Assembly: GCA_963704545.1 (NCBI GenBank)
Contig: OY969915.1
Coordinates: forward strand, 1,364,001 to 1,428,000
Direction of reading: 5' to 3'
Length of the DNA: 64,000 bases
From: VRUE01 sp963704545
GTDB lineage: Bacteria > Actinomycetota > Thermoleophilia > Solirubrobacterales > 70-9
The notes beneath the pieces are model-generated. The model was given only the letters and a program-made list of their open reading frames with translations. It was not told where the DNA came from and did not search any database. Shown here piece after piece: positions 1-8,114 of the stretch. Made by a program: the position numbers and the translations under genes. Every line of letters begins with the position of its first letter. The stretch's first letter is position 1.

Positions 1-43
1 GAACGGGCGCTTCCTCGCCGCCATGGCTGAGATCCTCGACTAA
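1..43 (+). CDS. 3' end of an upstream gene (partial)
   Basis: An open frame runs in from the left edge and ends at TAA 41-43, giving NGRFLAAMAEILD as the visible C-terminus. The codon use fits the local high-GC style, and the gene would be co-directional with the aro operon. Only 13 residues are visible, so no function can be given. Confidence 0.35.
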   Translation, partial: NGRFLAAMAEILD

Positions 44-58
44 CTCAGCAACACCTGC

Positions 59-258
59 TACAAAGTCATGCAGGTGAAGCGAACCGCCAACACGACGCAC
101 GCAAACCGCGCAAGCGACGCTGCGTCCCTCCCTGCCCGCTTCTCCTATTTCTGGCGATTTAGCTAGGCGTCCGGCCGCGCGGCGAGAGCCGCACCCAAAT
201 AAGCACCTGGCCGGGCGTCGGACATGTCCCGCCTTGTGGCGCCCGTTTTGTGCGGCAA
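59..258 (+). promoter_or_regulatory. Putative aromatic amino acid attenuator upstream of aroF
   Basis: An extended -10-like TGCTACAAA (TACAAA at 59-64) precedes a short leader frame (68-166). Downstream are two mutually exclusive pairings. GTCCGGCC (169-176) pairs with GGCCGGGC (209-216), enclosing a GCGGC-GAGA-GCCGC hairpin at 179-192. CGGGCG (212-217) pairs with CGCCCG (240-245) and is followed by TTTT at 246-249, resembling a terminator. A ribosome finishing the leader at the stop codon (164-166) would cover 169-176 and favour the terminator. Stalling at the aromatic codons would leave 169-176 free. The pairings are visible in the sequence; their regulatory role is inferred. Confidence 0.6.
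68..166 (+). CDS. Aromatic-rich leader peptide of the aro operon
   Basis: A 32-codon frame from ATG 68 (or 30 codons from GTG 74, which lies 9 nt after the TACAAA box) ends at TAG 164-166. Its last eight residues are FSYFWRFS, so five of the final eight codons specify Phe, Tyr or Trp. All three end products of the pathway are therefore represented directly before the attenuator stem and upstream of DAHP synthase. This is the classical layout of a transcription-attenuation leader peptide. No homolog is known to me, and translation is inferred from position and composition. Confidence 0.6.
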   Translation: MQVKRTANTTHANRASDAASLPARFSYFWRFS

Positions 259-281
259 GGCATAACCGGAAGTAGGCTTGT

Positions 282-1390
<1,109 letters not shown>

Positions 1391-1394
<4 letters not shown>

Positions 1395-2479
1395 GGATCG
1401 CCGTCCTCGGCGTCGGCCTGATCGGAGGCTCGATCGGGCTCGCCGCCCGGCGGCGGCTACAGAGCGAGGTCGCCGGCTTCGACCCCGACCCGGTGACCCT
1501 CGAGCGGGCTCTGGCCGAGGGGGTCCTCGACCGCGCCGCGAGCACCCCCGCCGAGGCCTGCGAGGGCGCCGAAGTGGTCTTCTGCGCGGCCCCGGTCGCC
1601 GGCCTGACCGAGCTCGCGGCCACCGCGCTGGAGGCCTGCGGCCCCGACGCGGTCGTCACCGACGTCGGCTCGACCAAGCGCGACATCGTCGCCGCGCTCG
1701 GTTCCGACGAGCGCTTCATCGGCGGGCACCCGCTCGCCGGGGCGGAGACCTCCGGCGTCGAGAACGCCCGCGAGGACCTCTTCGAGGGCGCGCGCTGGTA
1801 CCTCACCCCGAGATCGCAGCACTCCAGCGGCCTCCTCTACGACCGGCTCTACCGGACCGTGGCCGGGCTGGGCGCGCGCGCCCAAGCGATCGACGCCGAG
1901 ACCCATGACCGCCTGATGGCGACCGTGAGCCATCTCCCGCACGTGGTCGCCAACGTGCTGGTCAGCCAGGCGGCGGACGAGCTGACCCGCGACTCCGAGC
2001 GGATGCCCGAGGTCGGACCGAGCTTCCGCGACACGACCCGCGTCGCCGGCGCCAACCCGGCGATCTGGGGCGACATCTTCGCCAGCAACCGCGAGGCGGT
2101 CGCCGAGGCGGTGGACGCGGTCGCCGCGCGCCTCCGCGACGCCGCCGAGCTGATCCGCGGGGGCGAGCGCGAGGCGGTCGCCGAGTGGCACTCCGCCGCC
2201 GCCGCCGACCGCCGCCGCCTGCTGGAGACCGAGCTCTCCGGCGGCGAGCTGCGCGAGCTGCGCGTCGTCGTCGCCAACCGGCCGGGCACGATCGCCGAGC
2301 TCGCCCTCGCCCTCGGCGAGGCCGGGGTCAACATCGAGGACATGGCGCTCTACCCGGCTCCCGACATGACCTCCGGGGCGGTCTCGCTCTGGGTCGCGGG
2401 CGACGCGCAGGCGGCGCGCGCGGCGGAGCTGGTGCGCGGGCTGGGCCACAGCGCCAGCGTCGTCGGGGACGGCGAGTAG
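1391..2479 (+). CDS. tyrA: Prephenate dehydrogenase with C-terminal ACT domain
   Basis: Oxidatively decarboxylates prephenate to 4-hydroxyphenylpyruvate, the tyrosine branch. The N-terminal Rossmann motif GVGLIGGS (residues 7-14) binds NAD(P). DVGSTKRDI, GGHPLAGAETSG and SHLPHVVA are typical of the family. About the last 80 residues (VVVANRPGTIAELA, then GVNIEDMALYP) form an ACT domain, which suggests allosteric control by an aromatic amino acid. The ATG overlaps the aroF stop as ATGA, so the two are probably translationally coupled. 362 aa is a normal length for the ACT-bearing form. Confidence 0.95.
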
Positions 2480-2487
2480 GCAAAGCC

Positions 2488-3795
2488 GTGGCGACGCGCT
2501 TCGATCCGAGCGGTCCCCTGCGCGGCAGGCTGCGCCCGCCCGCCGACAAGTCGATCTCCCACCGCGCGGCCCTGATCGCGGCGATGGGAGAGGGGGAGGC
2601 GACGATCGAGGGCTACCTCGACTCCGCCGACACCCGCTCGACCCTGGCCGCGGTGCAGGGGCTCGGCGCCGAAGTCGATGGTGCAGGTCCGGGCGCGATC
2701 GAGCCGACGATCCGCCTTCGCGGCGTCGGCCTGCGCGGCGCCAAGCCCGCGGCGATCGACGTCGGCAACGCCGGCACGCTGCTGCGCCTGCTGCCGGGCT
2801 GGCTGGCCGGGCAGCCGCAGGGCAGCTGGACGCTCGACGGCGACGACTCGATCAGGCGCCGCCCGGTCGACCGGATCGCCGCGCCCCTGCGCGAGATGGG
2901 CGCTCGCCTGAGCTGTCGCGAGGACCGGTTGCCGCCGCTGGCGGTCGAGGCCGCGCCGCTGGAGGGCATCTCCTATGAACTGCCGGTCGCCAGCGCCCAG
3001 GTCAAGTCGTGCCTGCTCTTCGCCGGGTTGCTGGCCGAGGGCGAGACCTGGGTCGGGGAGCCGCTGCGCAGCCGCGACCACACCGAGCGGATGCTCGCGG
3101 CCGCCGGAGTGGATGTCACCTGGTTGGATGGCGGCGTCTCGGTGCGGCCGGCCGAGGCCCTGGAGCCGGGTGACCTGGCGATCCCGGCGGACTTCTCCTC
3201 GGCGGCCTTCTTCCTCCTCGCGGCGCTTCTCGTGCCCGGCAGCGAGATCGAGCTGCCGCGTGTGGGCACCAACCCGACCAGGACCGGCCTGCTCGGCGTG
3301 CTCGAGCGGATGGGCGCCGAGGTCGAGGTGGAGGTCGAACCGGTCGGCAAGCACGGCGGCGAGCCGGTCGGGACGATCCGGGCGCGCGCGGCGGAGCTGC
3401 GCGGGACCGAGGTCGGCGGCAAGGAGATCCCGCTGGCCATCGACGAGCTGCCCCTGATCGCACTGGCGGCCTGCTTCGCCGAGGGCGAGACGACGATCCG
3501 CGACGCCGCGGAGCTGCGGCGCAAGGAGTCCGACCGGATCGCCACGACCTGCGAGGCCCTGACCGCGCTCGGGGCCACGGTCGAAGCGCGGGAGGACGGG
3601 GTGCGGATCGAGGGCGGTGGCGGCCTGCGCGGCGGCGCGATCGAATCCCACGGCGACCACCGGATAGCGATGCTCGGCGCGATCGCCGGCCTCGCCTCGC
3701 GCGAGGGCGTCGAGGTCGAGGGTATGGACGCTGCCGCGATCAGCTACCCGGGCTTCGAGTCCGACCTGGCCTCGTTGCTGGGTAGCAGCGGCTGA
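2488..3795 (+). CDS. aroA: 3-phosphoshikimate 1-carboxyvinyltransferase (EPSP synthase)
   Basis: Transfers the enolpyruvyl group of PEP to shikimate 3-phosphate. The family hallmarks are visible: PPADKSISHRA near the N-terminus (PEP-binding Lys), DVGNAGTLLRLL (variant of the LGNAGTA motif), then ASAQVKSCLLFAGL, ELRRKESDRI and SHGDHRIAM. The GTG at 2488 is chosen because it lies 8 bp after the tyrA stop and gives the normal 435 aa; the frame stays open upstream but overlaps tyrA. It is the third gene of the aromatic operon. Confidence 0.95.
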   Translation: MATRFDPSGPLRGRLRPPADKSISHRAALIAAMGEGEATIEGYLDSADTRSTLAAVQGLGAEVDGAGPGAIEPTIRLRGVGLRGAKPAAIDVGNAGTLLRLLPGWLAGQPQGSWTLDGDDSIRRRPVDRIAAPLREMGARLSCREDRLPPLAVEAAPLEGISYELPVASAQVKSCLLFAGLLAEGETWVGEPLRSRDHTERMLAAAGVDVTWLDGGVSVRPAEALEPGDLAIPADFSSAAFFLLAALLVPGSEIELPRVGTNPTRTGLLGVLERMGAEVEVEVEPVGKHGGEPVGTIRARAAELRGTEVGGKEIPLAIDELPLIALAACFAEGETTIRDAAELRRKESDRIATTCEALTALGATVEAREDGVRIEGGGGLRGGAIESHGDHRIAMLGAIAGLASREGVEVEGMDAAAISYPGFESDLASLLGSSG

Positions 3796-3820
3796 TCCGC
3801 CCCGCCCATACGCTGCCCCC

Positions 3821-4459
3821 ATGGTCATCGCCATCGACGGGCCCGCCGGGGCCGGCAAGTCAACGGTTGCCCGCGCCCTCGCGGAGCGGCTCGGCTTCAC
3901 CTACCTCGACTCCGGGGCGATGTACCGCTGCGTGGCGCTGGCGGCACTCGAGCGCGGCGCCGATGCGAGCGACCCGGAGGCGATGGGCGAGCTGGCCGGA
4001 AAACTGGCGATCGGCCTCGACGGCGAGCGGGTGCAGCTCGACGGGCGCGACGTCAGCGCCGCGATCCGCGAGCCCCGGGTCACCGAGGCGTCCTCACTGG
4101 TCTCCGTCCATCCCGCGGTGCGCGAGGCGATGGTCGCCGAGCAGCGACGGCTGATCGCCGCCGGGCGCTACGTCGCCGAGGGACGCGACATCGGCACCGT
4201 GGTCAGCCCCGATGCGCCGCTGAAGGTCTTCCTCACCGCCTCGCCCGAGGAGCGTGCCCGGCGCCGCGCCGAGCAGACCGGAGAGGACCCCGTCGAGGTG
4301 CTGGCCGCCCAGCGCGAGCGCGACGCCCGTGACGAGGGCCGCGAGCACAGTGCTCTGCGTGCGGCGGAGGACGCGGTCGAGCTCGACACCACCGGCCTCG
4401 CCCTCGACGAGGTCGTCGACCGGATCGAGTCCCTCGCCCGCGAGCGAGGCCTCGCATGA
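3821..4459 (+). CDS. cmk: Cytidylate kinase
   Basis: Phosphorylates CMP and dCMP with ATP. The P-loop GPAGAGKST is at residues 7-15. LDSGAMYR and AEGRDIGTVV are the expected CMP-binding and lid-proximal motifs. The length of 212 aa is normal. An aroA-cmk-der order is seen in many bacteria. A TACGCT box at 3809-3814 lies 6 nt before the ATG, so besides read-through from aroA there may be a leaderless promoter. Confidence 0.95.
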   Translation: MVIAIDGPAGAGKSTVARALAERLGFTYLDSGAMYRCVALAALERGADASDPEAMGELAGKLAIGLDGERVQLDGRDVSAAIREPRVTEASSLVSVHPAVREAMVAEQRRLIAAGRYVAEGRDIGTVVSPDAPLKVFLTASPEERARRRAEQTGEDPVEVLAAQRERDARDEGREHSALRAAEDAVELDTTGLALDEVVDRIESLARERGLA

Positions 4460-4461
4460 CC

Positions 4462-4508
4462 AGGTGCAACGTTTTGTGGACCTCTGGGAACCGTAAAACG
4501 TTGCACCT
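4462..4508. repeat. Perfect 14-bp inverted repeat between cmk and der
   Basis: AGGTGCAACGTTTT (4462-4475) is repeated in inverse at 4495-4508 around a 19-nt interior that starts GTGG and ends ACCGT. There is no T-run after it, so it does not look like a standard intrinsic terminator. Its geometry (arms around a 19-nt interior) matches the coding palindromes in rsmB and ribD, and the rsmB interior also contains GTGG and ends ACCGT before an A-run. Confidence 0.8.
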
Positions 4509-4517
4509 CGGGGTGGG

Positions 4518-5840
4518 GTGGTTGTGAACCGGCTGCCCACCGTCGCCGTCGTCGGCTTCCCCAACGTCGGCAAGAGCACCCTGGTCAACCGGCTCGCCGG
4601 CGGGCGGGAGGCCGTGACCCACGCCCAGCCCGGCGTCACCCGCGACCGCAAGCACGTGCGCTGCGAGTGGAACGGCGTCGCCTTCGAGCTGCTCGACACC
4701 GGCGGCATCGACATCGAGGACTCCTCCGAGCTGGCTCGCGACATCCAGCGCCAGGCGCGGATGGGGATGGCCGAGGCCGACGTGGTCATGTTCGTCGTCG
4801 ACGCGAGGGCAGGAGTGCGCGCCGGCGACGCCGAGCTGGCCGAGACCCTGCGCGGCGCCGCGGTGCCGGTGATCGTCGTCGCCAACAAGCTCGACCGGCC
4901 CGAGGACGAGCACATGAGCGCGGAGCTGAACAAGCTCGGGCTGGGCGAGCCGCTCGGGGTCTCCGCCACCCACGGCCTCGGCAGCGGCGACCTGCTCGAC
5001 CGCGTGGTCGAGCTGCTCGGCGAGCATGCCCAGCCCGGCGAGGACGACGACGCGGTCAGGGTCGCGGTCATCGGCCGCCCCAACGCCGGCAAGTCCTCGC
5101 TGGTCAACGCCTTCCTCGGTTCCGAGCGGGTGATCGTCTCCGACGTGGCGGGGACGACCCGCGACTCGATCGACACCGAGGTCGAGGTCGACGGGCGCCG
5201 GGCCGTCCTCGTCGACACCGCCGGCCTGCGCCGGCGATCCAAGGTCGCCGGCACGGTCGACTACTACGCCCAGCTGCGCTCCGAACACGCGGTCGAGCGC
5301 GCCGACGTCGCGATCGTCGTCTGCGACGCCTCCGACGGCGTCACCGCCGAGGACCTGCGGGTGGCCGAGATCGCGATGAAGGCCGGCTGCGCGACGCTGC
5401 TGGCGATGAACAAGTGGGACGTCACCCGCACCGACATCGACGACGCCCGCGCCCGGGTCACCCGCAAGCTGCGACTCCGCCCCGCCGTCGTCACCTGCTC
5501 GGCGACGCGCGGGCGCAACGTCCACAACCTGCTGCCGAAGGCGCTCGAGCTGGCCGACAAGGCCGGAGAGCGGATCCCCACGCCGGAGCTCAACCGCTTC
5601 GTCGCCGACGTCGTCGCCAAAACACCGCCGCCCTCACGCCGCGGCAGGCGCCTGCGTCTCTACTACGCGGCCCAGGTCGAGGAACGGCCGCCGCGGATCG
5701 CGATCCAGGTCAACGATCGCAAGCTGATCGTCCGCGACTGGGCCTACCACCTCGAGAACAGGCTGCGCGAGACCTACGGCCTGGAGGGGATTCCACTGGT
5801 CATCGACTTCGTCCCCCACACGAGTCGAGGGCGCGCGTGA
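4518..5840 (+). CDS. der: Ribosome-assembly GTPase Der (EngA)
   Basis: Tandem GTPase needed for 50S subunit maturation. The first G domain has GFPNVGKST (about 13-21), DTGG and NKLD. The second has GRPNAGKSS (about 187-195), DTAG and NKWD, followed by a C-terminal KH-like domain ending VDFVPHTSRG. 440 aa is normal. Two in-frame GTG codons (4518 and 4524) are possible starts; a G-rich run lies just upstream. It follows cmk across a hairpin. Confidence 0.95.
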   Translation: MVVNRLPTVAVVGFPNVGKSTLVNRLAGGREAVTHAQPGVTRDRKHVRCEWNGVAFELLDTGGIDIEDSSELARDIQRQARMGMAEADVVMFVVDARAGVRAGDAELAETLRGAAVPVIVVANKLDRPEDEHMSAELNKLGLGEPLGVSATHGLGSGDLLDRVVELLGEHAQPGEDDDAVRVAVIGRPNAGKSSLVNAFLGSERVIVSDVAGTTRDSIDTEVEVDGRRAVLVDTAGLRRRSKVAGTVDYYAQLRSEHAVERADVAIVVCDASDGVTAEDLRVAEIAMKAGCATLLAMNKWDVTRTDIDDARARVTRKLRLRPAVVTCSATRGRNVHNLLPKALELADKAGERIPTPELNRFVADVVAKTPPPSRRGRRLRLYYAAQVEERPPRIAIQVNDRKLIVRDWAYHLENRLRETYGLEGIPLVIDFVPHTSRGRA

Positions 5841-5921
5841 CGCGGCGCATATCGGCGTCCTCGGTCGCTCGCGTGCGGAGCACGCCACGCTCCCTACGTC
5901 CTTGATCTGCTTGGTCGCGCG
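5841..5921 (+). repeat. Family-A repeat, copy 1 (der-metK gap)
   Basis: Contains the core GCGTCCTCGGTCGC, an inner GCGTG/CACGC hairpin, then GCTCCCTACGTCCTTGAT and CTGCTTGG. The same core recurs near 32.0, 34.0, 51.2 and 54.0 kb. Imperfect outer arms (GGGCGCGCGTGAC at the der end, its near-complement at about 5914-5926) extend the fold. Confidence 0.75.
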
Positions 5922-5951
5922 CACCCTCGGGCATCGATAGGCTTCGGCTCA

Positions 5952-7178
5952 ATGTCCGAGTACCTCTTCACCTCGGAGTCCGTGACCGAGGGGCACCCAG
6001 ACAAGATCTGCGACCAGATCTCCGACGCGGTGCTCGACGCGGTGATGGCGGAGGACCCGGAGGGCCGCGTCGCCTGCGAGTCCCTGGTCAACACCGGCAT
6101 GGCGGTGGTCTCCGGCGAGATCTCGACCGAGGTCCACCTCGACGTGCCCGAGCTGGTCCGCGAGACGATTCGCGAGATCGGCTACGACCACGGCGACTAC
6201 GGCTACCACTGCGACCACATCTCGGTCCTGGTCTCGCTCGACAAGCAGTCGCCCGACATCGCCCAGGGCGTCGACAAGGCCTACGAGACGCGGACCGAGC
6301 CCTCGGTCGAGGACGAGCTGCTGGTCGCCGGCGCGGGCGACCAGGGGATGATGTTCGGCTACGCCTCCGAGGAGACCGAGGCGCTGATGCCGATGCCGAT
6401 CCACCTCGCCCACCGGCTGGCCGAACGGCTCGCGGCGGTGCGCAAGGACGGCAGCCTCGACTACCTCGGGCCCGACGGCAAGACCCAGGTCACGGTGCGC
6501 TACGCCGACGGCCGCCCGGTCGGGGTGGAGAAGCTGCTGATCTCCACCCAGCACGCGGAGGGGGTCGAGTCGGAGTCGAAGATCAAGCCCGACCTCTGGG
6601 AGAGCGTCGTGCTGCCGGTGCTCGGCGCCGAGGCCCCCGGCCTCTTCGACGAGACGGAGTTGCGCCGCCACTTCCTCGTCAACCCGACCGGCAAGTTCGT
6701 GATCGGCGGCCCGGTCGGCGACGCCGGCCTCACCGGCCGCAAGATCATCGTCGACACCTACGGCGGCATGGCCCGCCACGGCGGCGGCGCCTTCTCCGGC
6801 AAGGACCCCTCCAAGGTCGACCGTTCGGCCGCCTACGCCGCCCGCTACGTCGCCAAGAACGTCGTCGCCGCCGGCCTCGCCCAGCGCTGCGAGGTCCAGG
6901 TCGCCTACGCGATCGGCGTCTCCCGCCCGATCTCGCTGATGGTCGAGACCTTCGGCACGGGCAAGCTGCCGGACGAGCGCATCTCCGAGCTGGTCGAAGC
7001 GGAGTTCGACCTCCGCCCCGGCGCCTTCCGCCGCTACCTCGACCTGCACCGGCCCATCTTCAGCCAAACCGCTGCCTACGGCCACTTCGGCAGGGAAGGG
7101 GATGCTTTCACCTGGGAGCGCACCGACAGGGCGGAGAAGCTCAAGGTGGCGGCGGGGCTCGAAGCGGCTCCTGCTTAG
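5952..7178 (+). CDS. metK: S-adenosylmethionine synthetase
   Basis: Makes SAM from methionine and ATP. Signatures include SESVTEGHPDKICDQISDA (N-terminal ATP site), GAGDQGMMFGYA (hexapeptide region) and GGGAFSGKDPSKVDRSAAY. 408 aa is a full-length enzyme. TAGGCT (5938-5943) lies 8 nt before the ATG with no Shine-Dalgarno, so transcription is probably leaderless. No SAM riboswitch is visible upstream, where the gap is filled by a family-A repeat. Confidence 0.97.
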   Translation: MSEYLFTSESVTEGHPDKICDQISDAVLDAVMAEDPEGRVACESLVNTGMAVVSGEISTEVHLDVPELVRETIREIGYDHGDYGYHCDHISVLVSLDKQSPDIAQGVDKAYETRTEPSVEDELLVAGAGDQGMMFGYASEETEALMPMPIHLAHRLAERLAAVRKDGSLDYLGPDGKTQVTVRYADGRPVGVEKLLISTQHAEGVESESKIKPDLWESVVLPVLGAEAPGLFDETELRRHFLVNPTGKFVIGGPVGDAGLTGRKIIVDTYGGMARHGGGAFSGKDPSKVDRSAAYAARYVAKNVVAAGLAQRCEVQVAYAIGVSRPISLMVETFGTGKLPDERISELVEAEFDLRPGAFRRYLDLHRPIFSQTAAYGHFGREGDAFTWERTDRAEKLKVAAGLEAAPA

Positions 7179-7189
7179 GTCCAAGCGGG

Positions 7190-7339
7190 GGAGGGGTCCG
7201 ATGGGCCTCCAGGCGAATTGAGCACCACGCGCTTTGCGCGTGGTGCAACCAGGAGCGCGGCCTGCGGCCGCGCAAGCACCGGATTGCATTTCCGCCCGCT
7301 TCGCGACATTTCGCCTGGAGGCCCATCGGACCCTCTCGT
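7190..7339. repeat. Family-B long palindrome, copy 1
   Basis: Arms of 22 perfect bp (within about 27) at 7196-7217 and 7310-7332 enclose a roughly 90-nt interior that begins GCGAATTGAGCACC, has a GCGCGGCCTGCGGCCGCGC core and ends CGCTTCGCGACATTTCGC. The interior is nearly identical to that of the 55.8-kb copy, yet the arms differ. The 15-mer CGAGTCACGAAAGCT follows at 7360-7374 and recurs after the 23.0-kb copy. With the next palindrome it fills the 382-bp gap between metK and the PH-domain gene. Confidence 0.85.
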
Positions 7340-7467
7340 TTCCACTCCATAAGCCGCATCGAGTCACGAAAGCTTTGAGACCTCAACGTGACGGCGCCTC
7401 AAGCGGAGACGTTCCGGGCTGCCGAACAGTGCCTCCGGCTTGAAGCTCGTGTGATCCGCGACGTGAA

Positions 7468-7536
7468 GGGCCATCGGGGGTCCCTTCTCCCCAGGAACTC
7501 CCGCGAAGCGGCCTGGGGAGGGACCCCCGATGGCCC
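7468..7536. repeat. Palindrome with 17-bp perfect arms
   Basis: GGGCCATCGGGGGTCCC (7468-7484) and its inverse (7520-7536), extended inward by TCTCCCCAGG/CCTGGGGA with a small bulge. It lies just beyond the 3' end of the minus-strand PH-domain gene and may act as its transcription end signal. There is no U-tract. Confidence 0.8.
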
Positions 7537-7560
7537 TCGTTCCCAACCGGAGATGCTCGA

Positions 7561-8064
7561 TCAGGCGGGTGGCTGTGCTTCGCCGAGGCCGTGGGTCCCG
7601 GCTGCGCCTGCGCCGGTTGCTTGGTCGACGCTGTGGACGACGTCCTGAGGGTCGGCCACACCCGCGAAGACGAAGTTGTAGTCGTCTCCTGCCGCCGTGT
7701 CGAAGTCGACGTCGCCGATCTGCATCACGCGCTGGTAGACGGACTGCTTGTAGTTGACGTTCTGGACCCGCTCCAAGCGGGTCTCCTGGACCTCGCGGGA
7801 GACGATGCCGCGGCGGATGTTGAGGCGGCGGTCGGTGATCGTGTAGGTCGTCGCGACCCGTTTGACGAAACCGGCCAGGACCGTCACGGCGACGATGACG
7901 AGGACGACGAGGAAGACCGTGCCGCTGCTGGAGCCGAAGAGCTTGAAGACGACGCCGGCGAGCGCGGCGACGAGGATTCCCTTCAGGTAGAAGCCGAGGA
8001 TCGCCCGCCAGGAGGGGTGGCCCTGGAAGATCACCCGCTCTCCCGGACTGAGATTGAGCGCCAT
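7561..8064 (-). CDS. PH-domain (YdbS/YdbT-like) membrane protein
   Basis: 167 aa. After NLSPGERVIFQGHPSW come two hydrophobic segments (about residues 21-40 and 47-66), then a bacterial PH domain containing YTITDRRLNIRRGIVSRE and LERVQNVN, typical of the bPH_2/DUF304 family. The function of these proteins is largely unknown. The C-terminus is Gly/Ala-rich. It is transcribed away from priA; a TATGCT box lies 8 nt before its ATG, suggesting a leaderless promoter facing the priA one. Confidence 0.8.
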   Translation of the reverse strand: MALNLSPGERVIFQGHPSWRAILGFYLKGILVAALAGVVFKLFGSSSGTVFLVVLVIVAVTVLAGFVKRVATTYTITDRRLNIRRGIVSREVQETRLERVQNVNYKQSVYQRVMQIGDVDFDTAAGDDYNFVFAGVADPQDVVHSVDQATGAGAAGTHGLGEAQPPA

Positions 8065-8114
8065 CGGGCCGCAGCATACCCTCGCCGTCCGTGGCCCTCC
8101 ATACCGTGAGTCAG

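Noticed and set aside
5841..5951. SAM riboswitch upstream of metK
   Set aside because: The gap is fully explained by a family-A repeat and a -10 box 8 nt from the start, with no SAM-I-type core.
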